Positions 17,381 to 26,441 of a DNA stretch of 64,000 bases are shown one piece after another (position 1 is the first letter of the stretch; the number at the start of each line of letters is the position of its first letter). A program made the position numbers and the translations under genes. The stretch is from assembly GCA_964371655.1 (NCBI GenBank), contig CAYJOD010000010.1:62001-126000 (forward strand). The letters run 5' to 3'. The notes beneath the pieces are model-generated. The model was given only the letters and a program-made list of their open reading frames with translations. It made no database searches and had not been told where the DNA came from. The DNA comes from CAZGSN01 sp964371655 (GTDB taxonomy: Bacteria > Desulfobacterota > Binatia > HRBIN30).

Positions 17381-18991
17381 CTACGGGCGCGCCGGCGCGC
17401 GCCAGGCGGCCTGAACGATTTCGGCGTATTTGGGGCCGAGCTTGATGGCGCCGATGTAGCTCGGGTGGTGCCAATCGTTGAAGTCCTCGGCCGGCAAGGC
17501 ATTGCGTAGGTCGGCGAATTGCACGTTGGGGTAGCGCTTGGCGAGGCCCGAGAAGAATTCGAGATAGCCTTGGTAGTAGGTCGAGTCCTGGTAATCCCCC
17601 ACAATCCACGGGCTGTCGGACGTGTTGACGATGACCACCTGCGTCTGGCGTTTGGCAAACTCGCCGACCACCCGCTCCAGCTCCGCGTACTCCTTCGATA
17701 CCGCGAACGGACGGTTGCGGACTGCAAGTTTCTCCTCGCGGTACACTCGTAGGCGGCGCCCGAACTCGTCGTCGGCGTTCAGGAGCTGATTCCATTTGCT
17801 CGCGAACTCCGCGCCGGTCGCCGCACCCATGCGCAGCAACTCGTGCACCGTGGCCGGCGCGAACGGCGGGTAGCGCAAGGGCGGCCGATTGCCGTCGAGC
17901 CCCGCTCCGGCAGGCGGCTGGCGCAGCTGCACGCCGAGCAGCCGCACGTCGCTTCCGTCGCCCGCCGCGCGCGGATTCCAAAAGCCATCGGCGCTGACGT
18001 CGAGCACGTGACCGCGCCCGGCCGGGATTTCCAGATGCACCCGCTTCCAGCCCGACTCGGTCTCGACGATCTCCTTCAACTGCCGTCCATTGGTGGCGAA
18101 GGTCAGCTGCACCTCGCCGCGCTGGCGAATCCATTCGGGGTGAATGAAATACTCGAAGTCGATCGCAGCACCGGGCGTCACCGCGACGCCGAAGCGCGGC
18201 TTCGTGAATCCGTCTTTGTACACGCCGTACGGACGTCCGGACGCCGATCCGAGAAGGCGCTGCAGTCCAAACTTCGCGTGATCTTGCAGACTCGATCGAA
18301 TGACCTTGCCGTAACGGTAGAGATGGCTGAGCCCGCGCAGAGCCCAATCGAGCTTCTCGCTCACGGTCAGCTTACCGCCGCGCTCGGCAAGTGTGCGCCA
18401 CGCCGGGAGCGCCGCGAGCAACGTGGGATTCATCTCCTTCTCGTTGCTCGAAGTGAGGAAGTCGAGAAGATTGACCATGAATACCGCGACGTCGGGCTGC
18501 ATGCGCCCGATCTCACCCTCCCAGAACAAGCGGTAGTCGGCGGGATGCACCCCGGGCAGCATCAGTCGATGCACGTCGAGATGATCGCCGGGGTTGGACG
18601 CCGCGAGCAGCCCGGCGACTTGATAAGGATCGAACGATATCGAAACCGAGCTGCCGAAGGCGACCACCCGCCGGGTCTGTGCCGGCTTCGGCTGCTCGGC
18701 CCGATGCACGTCGATCAAGAACTGGTAACCCCAGTCGGCGTCGGGCCCGCTGAGCTTCGGAATCTTCCAGAAGTAAAGATTGAACGTGGCATCGAGCAGC
18801 AGCAAGAGAATCGGAATCGGCAACCAGATCTTCCACGGCGAGGCATAACGCGCCGGCCGCGCCGTGACCTTGCCGGGCGCAACGTCCGCAACAGCCATGG
18901 CCGTCGTGTTCGGCGCAGCGCCGTTACGTCCAACCGCCTTGGCAGCAACGATCGGCTGCGTTCCGGCTCTCTGTTCGGTTTCCTGCTCCAT
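17381..18991 (-). CDS. SGNH-hydrolase-like membrane-anchored protein, MBOAT partner
   Basis: The 536-residue protein has a cytoplasmic N-terminus, one helix near residues 53-70 (WLPIPILLLLLDATFNLYF) and a large external domain. The SGNH pieces are GSSVS (block I serine, near 110), an asparagine block in FMVNLLDF, and a C-terminal DWHHPSYIGA that supplies Asp and His. This is the pattern of AlgJ/AlgX-type O-acetylation proteins. The MBOAT gene follows it, and the stop of the upstream membrane protein gene lies 11 bp before its start. Its middle, about 250-400, is not recognisable to me. Confidence 0.8.
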   Translation of the reverse strand: MEQETEQRAGTQPIVAAKAVGRNGAAPNTTAMAVADVAPGKVTARPARYASPWKIWLPIPILLLLLDATFNLYFWKIPKLSGPDADWGYQFLIDVHRAEQPKPAQTRRVVAFGSSVSISFDPYQVAGLLAASNPGDHLDVHRLMLPGVHPADYRLFWEGEIGRMQPDVAVFMVNLLDFLTSSNEKEMNPTLLAALPAWRTLAERGGKLTVSEKLDWALRGLSHLYRYGKVIRSSLQDHAKFGLQRLLGSASGRPYGVYKDGFTKPRFGVAVTPGAAIDFEYFIHPEWIRQRGEVQLTFATNGRQLKEIVETESGWKRVHLEIPAGRGHVLDVSADGFWNPRAAGDGSDVRLLGVQLRQPPAGAGLDGNRPPLRYPPFAPATVHELLRMGAATGAEFASKWNQLLNADDEFGRRLRVYREEKLAVRNRPFAVSKEYAELERVVGEFAKRQTQVVIVNTSDSPWIVGDYQDSTYYQGYLEFFSGLAKRYPNVQFADLRNALPAEDFNDWHHPSYIGAIKLGPKYAEIVQAAWRAPARP

Positions 18992-19002
18992 CGCTCAGAG
19001 CT

Positions 19003-20715
19003 CTACGATTCGTCCGCCTTGCGCTGGTACACCGTGATCCGCGGGCACAGGCTGGTAACCCGCAGGCGCAGCAACTTCGGCTCCTGCGAGAATTCGGCGA
19101 CGCGTTGATACGGAAGCTTGCCGGACTCCAAGGCGTTGAGAAAGGCGCGCGCCGCGGGCCGCTCGATCATCAAGCTCCCCTTGGTCCAGTCTGGATTCCA
19201 AAAATGGGTGATGCCCTTGCGGCTGGCAGAGCTCAAGACAATCAGCTGCGGCCGCCGGCTTTCGACGCCCGCGATCGTCCGCTCGTCCAATGGAATCAGC
19301 GTCGCCTGCAGACCGACGAAGCGCGGCATGTAGACCGGCTTCTGGTAGAACTCGACCGAACCGCCCGCGGGCACATGCTCTGCGAGCCAGGCTTCCACGC
19401 GATAGCGCGAGTCGGTGCGCATCAAGACGTCGACCTCGATGGCGCGCGCGAGACCCAACAGGCAAAGCAGGGAAGCAACGGCGATCCCGGTGCGGCGCGC
19501 GCGTCCGATCCATGCGGCACAGACGGCGGCAGCCGCGAGTGCCAAGATGGGGAACAAGGGCAAGGCGTAGCGCAGGACCAACAGGTCGTGCGTGCGCAGC
19601 GAAATGAAATAGTACGCCAATGCCGGGACGAGCAGAAACATCGCCGCGCGCCGCTGCGCTGACAGCAAGTAGACGACGCCGCCAATCGCCGCGATCAATA
19701 GCGGCAACCCGAAGCTGCTGTCGGTAACGTCGCCCAGCTGTTGCAGGTACCACAGTTCCTTTTCGATCCCTTTGAAGAGAGAGAACTTGAGCGGAGTCAA
19801 GCGCGACGACATGCCTTTGATCGGATGTCCGGTGAGATCGAGGAACCGGTTGACGACCCCCTGCGGATTTACGATCGCATTGCTGGCGATCAGCATCGTT
19901 ACGACCGCCGCGACAAGGGCCGCACCAGTGCCACGGTTCCACACCGCGCGCCAAGCGCGGCGGCTCGGCGTCGGCGCCGCCGACTGGGCGCGGTACAGCG
20001 ACGGCAACAACACAACCGGCAACGCCAGCAGCAAGGCGAAGCCCTGCTCCTTGGTGGCCATGGCCATCGCGACCGCCGCACCAAGAACGACGAACGGCCA
20101 CCGCTTCTCCGGTCCTTGCGCACAGGCGATCGTCGCCCACACCGACAGCGTCAGCCAGAACAGGTAGGCGGCATCCTGATTGGTCGTGTGCGCGTAGTAG
20201 ATGATCGGGTAGGCGGTGGCTACGAACCAGGCCGCCAGTCGCGCCGTCGAGCGGCCGAGCAGCCGCTGTCCGATCGCATACGTCAGGACGACCGTTCCCA
20301 CCACCAGGACCAGATTCAAGCAGCGCCCGAGAATCGCCAGGGTGTAGAGCGCCGACTCCGCATGGGCGAAGCCGTATGGATAGACCATGCTTGGATTCTT
20401 CAGCTGTCCGGTAGCTACCAGCCACGCCAGGTAGGGAGCGCAGGCGGCGAGCAGGAGCAGCGGGTAGCCGAAGGGATATTTGTACCAAAACCATCCGGAG
20501 TTGAACTGCGATAGAGAACGCTTGGCGATGCTGAGCAGGGACAGCGGCCCCAAGGCGTCGGCCGCCCAGGTATAGTTGCCGTTCGGCAGCCCCCAAGTCA
20601 GATGATACCCGCATAACAGCACGCTCACCGCCACGATGAGAAAGAAGACCGGATCGGAGTCGCCGTTGGTAAGCTCGCGAACAACCGCGCCGAGAGAGCG
20701 CCGCAACCAATGCAC
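19003..20715 (-). CDS. GT39-like multi-spanning glycosyltransferase
   Basis: This 570-residue protein has about eleven hydrophobic segments. After the first helix it reads GLPNGNYTWAADALGPLS, with an acidic residue placed as in PMT-type enzymes, followed by YKYPFGYPLLLL, YYAHTTNQDAAYLFWL and ATKEQGFALLL. These features fit GT39/ArnT-like transferases that use polyprenyl-phosphate sugars. A soluble C-terminal domain follows from about residue 430. It forms a tight run with its neighbours (spacers of 11 and 12 bp). The donor and acceptor are unknown. Confidence 0.75.
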   Translation of the reverse strand: MHWLRRSLGAVVRELTNGDSDPVFFLIVAVSVLLCGYHLTWGLPNGNYTWAADALGPLSLLSIAKRSLSQFNSGWFWYKYPFGYPLLLLAACAPYLAWLVATGQLKNPSMVYPYGFAHAESALYTLAILGRCLNLVLVVGTVVLTYAIGQRLLGRSTARLAAWFVATAYPIIYYAHTTNQDAAYLFWLTLSVWATIACAQGPEKRWPFVVLGAAVAMAMATKEQGFALLLALPVVLLPSLYRAQSAAPTPSRRAWRAVWNRGTGAALVAAVVTMLIASNAIVNPQGVVNRFLDLTGHPIKGMSSRLTPLKFSLFKGIEKELWYLQQLGDVTDSSFGLPLLIAAIGGVVYLLSAQRRAAMFLLVPALAYYFISLRTHDLLVLRYALPLFPILALAAAAVCAAWIGRARRTGIAVASLLCLLGLARAIEVDVLMRTDSRYRVEAWLAEHVPAGGSVEFYQKPVYMPRFVGLQATLIPLDERTIAGVESRRPQLIVLSSASRKGITHFWNPDWTKGSLMIERPAARAFLNALESGKLPYQRVAEFSQEPKLLRLRVTSLCPRITVYQRKADES

Positions 20716-20727
20716 GATGGAACGTTC

Positions 20728-23535
20728 CTAACGTGGTGAGCCGCTAGCCTTCAGAATCTTGTCGGGCCGCGTTTCAAGCGACTGCGCACGCCGCTCCCCA
20801 CCGGCGATGGAGCCTGCCATGAGAAAGGCCACGCCATAGACGACCAGGCCCGCCAACAACGTCGCGCGGAAGCCGAGGTTGATGGCAATGCTGATCGCCA
20901 GCACCGATCCGAGAACGGAGGTGGCACCGTTGATACCCCAAACCCACGGCACCAACTGCGCCCACTGGCTGCCCATGCGATCGAGTAGCCGCAGGCCGAG
21001 CGGAAACGGCATCCCCATCAGGAATCCCACCGGGGCCAGCGTCGCCACCGAAAGGATGACTGCGGTCGCCAAGGACGCGTGCGCCAGCATGTGGCCGAAC
21101 ACAATCTCCACGACCAGGGCGAGAACGACGATGGCGGCCAGCGCCGCGGCGATGACACGGCGCAAGGAGTCGTGTCCGGGCCCGACGTTGCGGCCGCTCC
21201 AGTAGCTCCCCAGGCCGGCCGAGATCAGTAAGGTGCACAGTACGACCGTCAGCGCATAGATCGGGTGGCCGAGAAAAAGAACAAACTTCGAGACCAAGCC
21301 AACTTCGATCAACATGAAGCCGGAGCCGAGGGCGCCGAAGTACAGCAGAGTCGACCAGCGCTCGCGCGCATCGAGCACGGCCAGCGCCGAGCGCCGCCGC
21401 ATGTACAAAGGCACGAAGATGAAGCACGCGACCAGCGCGGTCACGATGAAAATGAGGCGCGCCAACAGCTGCACACCCATGCGGCCCGGCTTCTCCTCCC
21501 AAAAGCGAAAGAAGTCGCGTGGCTTGGTTGAGTTGAAGAAGAACGGACGGTTGTCGGTGGTCGGGCTGACGTCGAGGTCGTAGCGCTCCAGGAAACCGGG
21601 GACGTTCTTTGTCGTGATGAACTCCGAAAAAAGCGGATCCTTGGGATCGCCCGGCATATACAGCACGTCGAAACCGAGGCGATCGACGAACTCCTTGGCG
21701 CGCGCGATTTCGGCGGGCGTGAACGGCTGCATCGACACCACCACGCTGGCGAAGGCATGCTGCCGCTTCAGCGGTGGCGTGCCGGCGACGATGATGTGGT
21801 CTTTGATGTCATCGATCCCGAAGTGCGCCAATCCCGCACGCGCCAGGGATACCACCCGCAAGGTTTCGCGCGGCGGCGCTTCGAGCCAGCGCGAGATGGT
21901 CACGACGCCGTCGGGTTCCAGTTTGCTGAGATAGTCCGTGAACGCCTCGGCCGTGTACAGCGAGTTCTCCGACAAGGCGAAAGCCCCGGCCGCCGTGGAG
22001 GCCCAGGTGTCGACGAGGCTGAGCTGGACGACACCGAAACGCTTTTCGGTGCGACTGACAAAGTGGCGGCCGTCATCGATGTGGAAGTCGACTTCGGGAC
22101 GTTGATACAGGTGGCCGGTGAAGTCGCCGAAGCGGTGATTGACGACCTCGGCCATGATTGGATTGAGCTCGACGGCGGTGACGTTCTTACTCCCGAAGAC
22201 CAGCGCGGTGAGCACGTCGCGCCCCCCGCCCGGCCCAATGATCAAGGTGTTGCGCGCCGGGCGCAGGGCATAGGCGAGCGCCGTCACGTCGTTGCGCAGA
22301 TGCTCCAGGCCCGGATCGTCGAAGCTGCCGTTGAACTTCACCAGCGGCGTTCCCGCGAGCGAGTCGATATCCAGCGCCAACTGCTCGCCGACGGGCCCCT
22401 TGTACAGCGGACTGAGCCCCCACGCATAGGCGTGCGGATTCTTGCCTCGCCGCGGCAAGACGGCGATGCGCGAGAACGAGTTCCAGCCTTCGAAGAGGTT
22501 CTGAAACTCCACCCTCCCCTTGGCGAAGCGAATGCGGATGGCGTCGGTGCTGGCATTGAGCGCGACCACCCCGATCAACGTGGCCAGCACAGCGGCGGCC
22601 GCCAGACGCAACTCGTTGCGCACGAGAACGGCGCGGCCGCTCGCCTGTGAGCGCAGATGGCGAACGTAGAACCAGCCGCCCACGGCGAGTGCGAAACCCA
22701 ACAGCAGCGGCAGGCGGAGAGCCGACGCGATGCGATTGATCTCGGGCTCGATCAATGTTTCGAAGTAGTGCTGAAACGGGTGCGGCCGGTTTGCATACAC
22801 CGCGTGCGCCCGAAACAGCTTATTCCCCAGCCACGCTGCGACGGGATCGGCGAGAACCGTGATCAGAAAACCCAGCCCGAGACCGATCGCGATCACCAGC
22901 AGCGTGCGCTGTATGAGGCTGCCCGCTTCCGCGTCCACCGCGGCGACGCGGCGCGGTGGCCAGGCGAACATCAGCGCCGCCGCCGCGGCGGTGACACTGG
23001 CACTCAGCAGTGCGGTGACGCCGCCGAGATAGTTGAGTGCCGGAATGATCAGCAGACACCCGGCACCGGCGCCGAGAAGATCGACGAAGTACAATCGATT
23101 CACCTGTTGGCCGGCGCGCGAGAGCAGCACAGAAAGACAGGTGCCGCCGACGAAGAACGGCAGCGACGCCATCAGATAGACGGCCACCAGGCTCAGGGTT
23201 GCGCGCACGCCGCTGGCTACCGAGAACGGCACGTTGAAGAGGAACAGCACCAGCACCACGAGGGCGCCGGCGAAGACCATGGCCAGGGTCACCAAACGCC
23301 GCTGCAGGTCGCCGGCAAACCAGTTGGGAAACAGATAGACAGCGATGCCACCGACGCCGAGGCCGAACAACGCCAGAGAGATCACCAGGAAGGCCAGGTG
23401 TGACATGAACAACACCGAGAAGACACGCGTCAGCAGCAGCTCGGTGAGCAGCAGCGTCAGACTGATGAAGAAGACGGCCGCCAGGGTCGCGCGGTGGCGC
23501 ACGAAAGCCGTCTCGTTTGCGGTTTGATCACTCAT
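20728..23535 (-). CDS. Large membrane protein with central spermidine-synthase-like methyltransferase fold
   Basis: The 935-residue protein has about seven N-terminal and seven C-terminal hydrophobic helices flanking a soluble domain of about residues 330-640. The soluble part carries a Rossmann SAM-type fold: IIGPGGGRDVLTAL, VTAVELNPIMAEV, DFHIDDGRHF and LEPDGVVTISRW. Fused integral-membrane/SpeE-like proteins are common and mostly uncharacterised. Polyamine synthesis is not implied. Its place between a sulfatase-like enzyme and a GT39-like protein suggests a surface-polymer role, but I cannot assign a reaction. Confidence 0.75.
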   Translation of the reverse strand: MSDQTANETAFVRHRATLAAVFFISLTLLLTELLLTRVFSVLFMSHLAFLVISLALFGLGVGGIAVYLFPNWFAGDLQRRLVTLAMVFAGALVVLVLFLFNVPFSVASGVRATLSLVAVYLMASLPFFVGGTCLSVLLSRAGQQVNRLYFVDLLGAGAGCLLIIPALNYLGGVTALLSASVTAAAAALMFAWPPRRVAAVDAEAGSLIQRTLLVIAIGLGLGFLITVLADPVAAWLGNKLFRAHAVYANRPHPFQHYFETLIEPEINRIASALRLPLLLGFALAVGGWFYVRHLRSQASGRAVLVRNELRLAAAAVLATLIGVVALNASTDAIRIRFAKGRVEFQNLFEGWNSFSRIAVLPRRGKNPHAYAWGLSPLYKGPVGEQLALDIDSLAGTPLVKFNGSFDDPGLEHLRNDVTALAYALRPARNTLIIGPGGGRDVLTALVFGSKNVTAVELNPIMAEVVNHRFGDFTGHLYQRPEVDFHIDDGRHFVSRTEKRFGVVQLSLVDTWASTAAGAFALSENSLYTAEAFTDYLSKLEPDGVVTISRWLEAPPRETLRVVSLARAGLAHFGIDDIKDHIIVAGTPPLKRQHAFASVVVSMQPFTPAEIARAKEFVDRLGFDVLYMPGDPKDPLFSEFITTKNVPGFLERYDLDVSPTTDNRPFFFNSTKPRDFFRFWEEKPGRMGVQLLARLIFIVTALVACFIFVPLYMRRRSALAVLDARERWSTLLYFGALGSGFMLIEVGLVSKFVLFLGHPIYALTVVLCTLLISAGLGSYWSGRNVGPGHDSLRRVIAAALAAIVVLALVVEIVFGHMLAHASLATAVILSVATLAPVGFLMGMPFPLGLRLLDRMGSQWAQLVPWVWGINGATSVLGSVLAISIAINLGFRATLLAGLVVYGVAFLMAGSIAGGERRAQSLETRPDKILKASGSPR

Positions 23536-23565
23536 GAATCACTCACTTCCAATTGCAGATTTCGG

Positions 23566-23593
23566 TGTTCAGTGTTCAGTGTTCAGTGTTCAG
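23566..23593. repeat. Four tandem TGTTCAG heptamers
   Basis: TGTTCAG is repeated four times without interruption. It lies just upstream of the large membrane protein gene and next to the GGAGTGCGG element. Such short tandem repeats are prone to slippage, and the array could alter spacing in the leader. Confidence 0.8.
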
Positions 23594-23630
23594 TTTGCGG
23601 ATTTCCGCGGCACGGTCATGGAAACGATTT

Positions 23631-23721
23631 GGAGTGCGGCGACTCGCCGCCGCTTTGGGACGAGCGATGCTGCGCCAACTCAGCCTGCCTGCGACAAAGC
23701 GGGAGCCAGCTCCTGCACTCC
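23631..23721. repeat. 91-bp element bounded by GGAGTGCGG / TGCACTCC
   Basis: This is a second copy of the 10232-10319 element. It has GGAGTGCGGCGACTCGCCGC at the left and a GGGAGCCAGCTCC hairpin then TGCACTCC at the right. The interior differs from the first copy, apart from the GCTTTG/CAAAGC text next to each hairpin. It abuts the 3' end of the sulfatase-like gene. Confidence 0.75.
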
Positions 23722-23729
23722 ACACCCCT

Positions 23730-25031
23730 TCACGCGCCCCGCTCCGACGCCTGCGACGGCGCGCCCTCGCCGTCCGCGCCCTCGACGCTGGCAAGCCAGT
23801 CGAAGAGTTGGCGGCGCAGGAGGTCGGCGCGCTCGATTTCTTGCTCGATCAGGTTGTGGGTTTCCCTCGGGTCGGCGATCAGGTCGTAGAACTCATTCGC
23901 TTCGTCCGAGCGCCACACGAACTTGTCGCGTTTGGTGCGAATCGCTTTGCATCGCATCCCACCATCGACGCGGAAGCGTTCGGCCACGGCAAAGGCCGGG
24001 CCGGAAGCGGCACGGCCGCCGGAGAGAAGGGCTCGTCCCTGCACGCGCCCGCCGTCTTCCTGGATGGCAAGGAGATCGAGGATGGTCGGCGCAACGTCGC
24101 TGCTCTGCGCGATCTCTTCGACGACGAACCCCTCGGGCACGACGCCTGGACAGCGGATGAGCAGCGGCACGCGCAACAGCTCGTCATGCAGACCACTGGC
24201 GTGCCCGATCCTTCCGTTCTCGCCCAAGCCCACGCCGTGATCACCGGTCACCACCAGCAGGGTACGGCTCCACTCGCCGCGCTGTCCCAGGAACTCGGCG
24301 ACCTCGCGCAAGCGCCGATCGACGTAGTGCAGCGCGCCTTCGTAGCGGGCCCGGAGGATCTCGCGCCCATCACCCGTATCCGAGGTGCTGTCGACGCCAG
24401 CTGCAGCGAGCCCACGCACGAGCTTGCGGGCCAGAGCCGGCGCAACGCCGCGTGGCAAGTAGGTCCGATCGTAAGGCGGCGGCAGATCGGCGCCGATCCG
24501 GGCCTCGTTGTAGTGGAGAAGCGCGAAGAACGGAGCCGAGCCGCCGCCGACCCAGCGCTTCAGCGCCAGATTGCTGCGGCGCGCGCCGGCGTCGCTGCGG
24601 CGCAGGAGACGATCGATGGCACGACGGCACAATGACGCGGCGCGCATGGCGAATCCGTTGCCGTAGCGCTGTGTGAAGAACGCATCGAAACCGCGACCGA
24701 AGCCGGACTCCGGGCTCACCCGCGGATTCGTACAGAACGCCGCCGTACGATAGCCCGCGGTCTTCAGGTATTCCGCCAACGTCTTGGACGTCGTGTCCAG
24801 AAAGCGATGCTCTTCATGCGCGCCGTGCGCAACCACGGCCTTGCCAGTCAGCAACGACGCCAGCACCGGGAGTGTCCACGGCGCCGACGCCACCATGTGC
24901 GGAAAACGTACGCCCTCGCGCGCCATCTCATCGAGGAACGGCGTCGTCTGGCGCTGATGCCCGTAGCACGACAGATAGTCGGCACGAGCACCATCAATCA
25001 CGCAGAGAATTATGTTGAGTCGCTCGTTCAT
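23730..25031 (-). CDS. Alkaline-phosphatase superfamily sulfatase-like hydrolase
   Basis: This 433-residue protein begins NIILCVIDGARADYLSCYGHQRQTTPFLD, the metal-binding start of sulfatase-like enzymes, and continues VASAPWTLPVLASLLTG, DHGVGLGENG, LHDELLRVPLLIRCPG and SSDVAPTILDLL. At the site where type I sulfatases have CxPxR, this sequence has TLPVL, so threonine would be the nucleophile and formylglycine cannot form. That suggests a phospho- or phosphonate-transferase/hydrolase rather than a true sulfatase. No signal peptide is apparent. The C-terminal residues run into repeat sequence. Confidence 0.8.
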   Translation of the reverse strand: MNERLNIILCVIDGARADYLSCYGHQRQTTPFLDEMAREGVRFPHMVASAPWTLPVLASLLTGKAVVAHGAHEEHRFLDTTSKTLAEYLKTAGYRTAAFCTNPRVSPESGFGRGFDAFFTQRYGNGFAMRAASLCRRAIDRLLRRSDAGARRSNLALKRWVGGGSAPFFALLHYNEARIGADLPPPYDRTYLPRGVAPALARKLVRGLAAAGVDSTSDTGDGREILRARYEGALHYVDRRLREVAEFLGQRGEWSRTLLVVTGDHGVGLGENGRIGHASGLHDELLRVPLLIRCPGVVPEGFVVEEIAQSSDVAPTILDLLAIQEDGGRVQGRALLSGGRAASGPAFAVAERFRVDGGMRCKAIRTKRDKFVWRSDEANEFYDLIADPRETHNLIEQEIERADLLRRQLFDWLASVEGADGEGAPSQASERGA

Positions 25032-25066
25032 GGGTTCAGAAGAAGCTGGCCGCCAGCGCGGTAGGC

Positions 25067-25134
25067 CTCAGGCCTCCGACTTCAGGAAAGGATTCCGGAT
25101 CGGAGCCCGAAGCCTGAAGTCCGAAGCCGGAGGT
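25067..25134. repeat. Inverted repeat GGCCTCCGACTTCAGG / CCTGAAGTC...GGAGG
   Basis: Arms near 25071-25086 and 25113-25133 pair with a small interruption. They resemble the element at 6200-6272. The repeat fills most of the 150-bp gap between the MBL-fold gene and the sulfatase-like gene. Confidence 0.6.
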
Positions 25135-25181
25135 CCAGACACGACCCGTCAAGGAGCGGAACTCCGCGTCTGCCATTTCGA

Positions 25182-26441
25182 TTAGAGCTTGCACAGCCAC
25201 GTCCAGAATTCCTTCATGTAATGATCGGGGTTGCGTGCCAGGCGGATACGGAACGAGAGAACGAGATCGTCCCAGATAGCGCTGCCGTTGACGCCTTTAT
25301 AGAGGAGGCGGTCGGGAAACTTGATGCGTAGATTCCACTGCGCCGGCAAGCCTTGGTAGACCCACTCCTGCTCACGCGTGAAGTCGATCACCCAATTGCC
25401 GCCGTACGGTCCGTCGACGACCCACCAGGTCACGATGTTCACGCGCTTGGCGATCGCGGCATCGGCTTGCAGCAGGCCGGTGAAGTAGTCGCGAAAGCGC
25501 TCGTACAAGTCGGGCGGCGCCTCCGGTTCGTCCTTGAAGCCGGCTTCGATCTCGCTTCTCCATTTGCGACTGAGCGCTTCGATGTCATCGAGGCGTCGGC
25601 TCCAGTCCGGGGCCGGGTGCAGGCGCGCCAAGCCGGCGTCGGAGGACCATACGTCGCCGGGATTCATCTGCAGACCCTCGATCTGCGGCGCGTTGGCGCG
25701 CAGCAGATCGACGGCTTCCTGCGGTGAGCTCACGTAGTCGGCGGTGTTCATGAACAGCTGCTCCGGCGCCAGCAACGCGAAGTTACCCGCCGCCGGTACC
25801 ACACGCTTGGCACGCAGCTGCCGCGCCCAGTTCACGAACTCTTCCAGGTGCGCCATCTTCGCTTCGCGCCAGCGCTCGATCTTCGAAGCCAGGGGAAACT
25901 CGAAGCAGCCGGGATACTGACTCGCTCCGGTGAATGTAAGGAACGCCAGGTCGATCTGATTCTCGGTACCGAGGCGCTGCAGGGTCGCATCGTCAAGGTG
26001 GCAGTCGTTGCAGTTGAAAACGGTGGTGCCGTTGAACTTCGCCAAAATGGCGCTGTCGTCCCAGGAGCGGTCGGGGGGCACCAAGCGAACGCTGAGACCA
26101 CTGCCGTTGAGCGGGATATCCTCGTCGAAGCCCAGCTCCTGAACGTTGTGGAAGCCGAGAGCGAGGATGCGGTCGCGGAAGCGCTTGCGTTTATAGTTGG
26201 CGATGATGACGTGGACGCCCTTATCGAGCTGGCGCAACGTCGGCGGATCGAAATGGTCCGGATGCTCGTGCGAGATATACAGGTAGTCGATCTTGGGCAG
26301 ATCCACGGGCCGGTGCACCAGCGGCGGGAAATGCCACCAGGTTCCATGATAGGTGGGATCGACGAGCCACGGATCCATCAGGACACGCGTACCGCCGGCC
26401 TCCAACATCATGCAGGCGTGGCCGATGTAGGTAACCTTCAT
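25182..26441 (-). CDS. MBL-fold metallohydrolase-like protein, CMAH/NamH-type
   Basis: The 419-residue protein begins KVTYIGHACMMLEAGGTRVLMDPWL and carries the metal motif HEHPDH (near residue 75), so it has a metallo-beta-lactamase fold. Its length and its C-terminal region (WWVVDGPYGGNWVIDF, HYMKEFW) recall the domain found in CMP-Neu5Ac and UDP-MurNAc hydroxylases, but the N-terminal Rieske iron-sulfur domain of those enzymes is missing. I chose ATG at 26441. The function in this polysaccharide context is unknown; oxidation or hydrolysis of a sugar derivative is a guess. Confidence 0.7.
   Translation of the reverse strand: MKVTYIGHACMMLEAGGTRVLMDPWLVDPTYHGTWWHFPPLVHRPVDLPKIDYLYISHEHPDHFDPPTLRQLDKGVHVIIANYKRKRFRDRILALGFHNVQELGFDEDIPLNGSGLSVRLVPPDRSWDDSAILAKFNGTTVFNCNDCHLDDATLQRLGTENQIDLAFLTFTGASQYPGCFEFPLASKIERWREAKMAHLEEFVNWARQLRAKRVVPAAGNFALLAPEQLFMNTADYVSSPQEAVDLLRANAPQIEGLQMNPGDVWSSDAGLARLHPAPDWSRRLDDIEALSRKWRSEIEAGFKDEPEAPPDLYERFRDYFTGLLQADAAIAKRVNIVTWWVVDGPYGGNWVIDFTREQEWVYQGLPAQWNLRIKFPDRLLYKGVNGSAIWDDLVLSFRIRLARNPDHYMKEFWTWLCKL

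Noticed and set aside
23566..23593. A CRISPR-like array in the TGTTCAG repeats
   Set aside because: The repeats are 7 bp with no spacers between them. No other regularly spaced repeats were seen in the window.
23553..24635. A long plus-strand frame opposite the sulfatase-like gene
   Set aside because: The minus strand carries clear sulfatase-like motifs. The plus-strand frame is an antisense shadow starting in tandem repeats.
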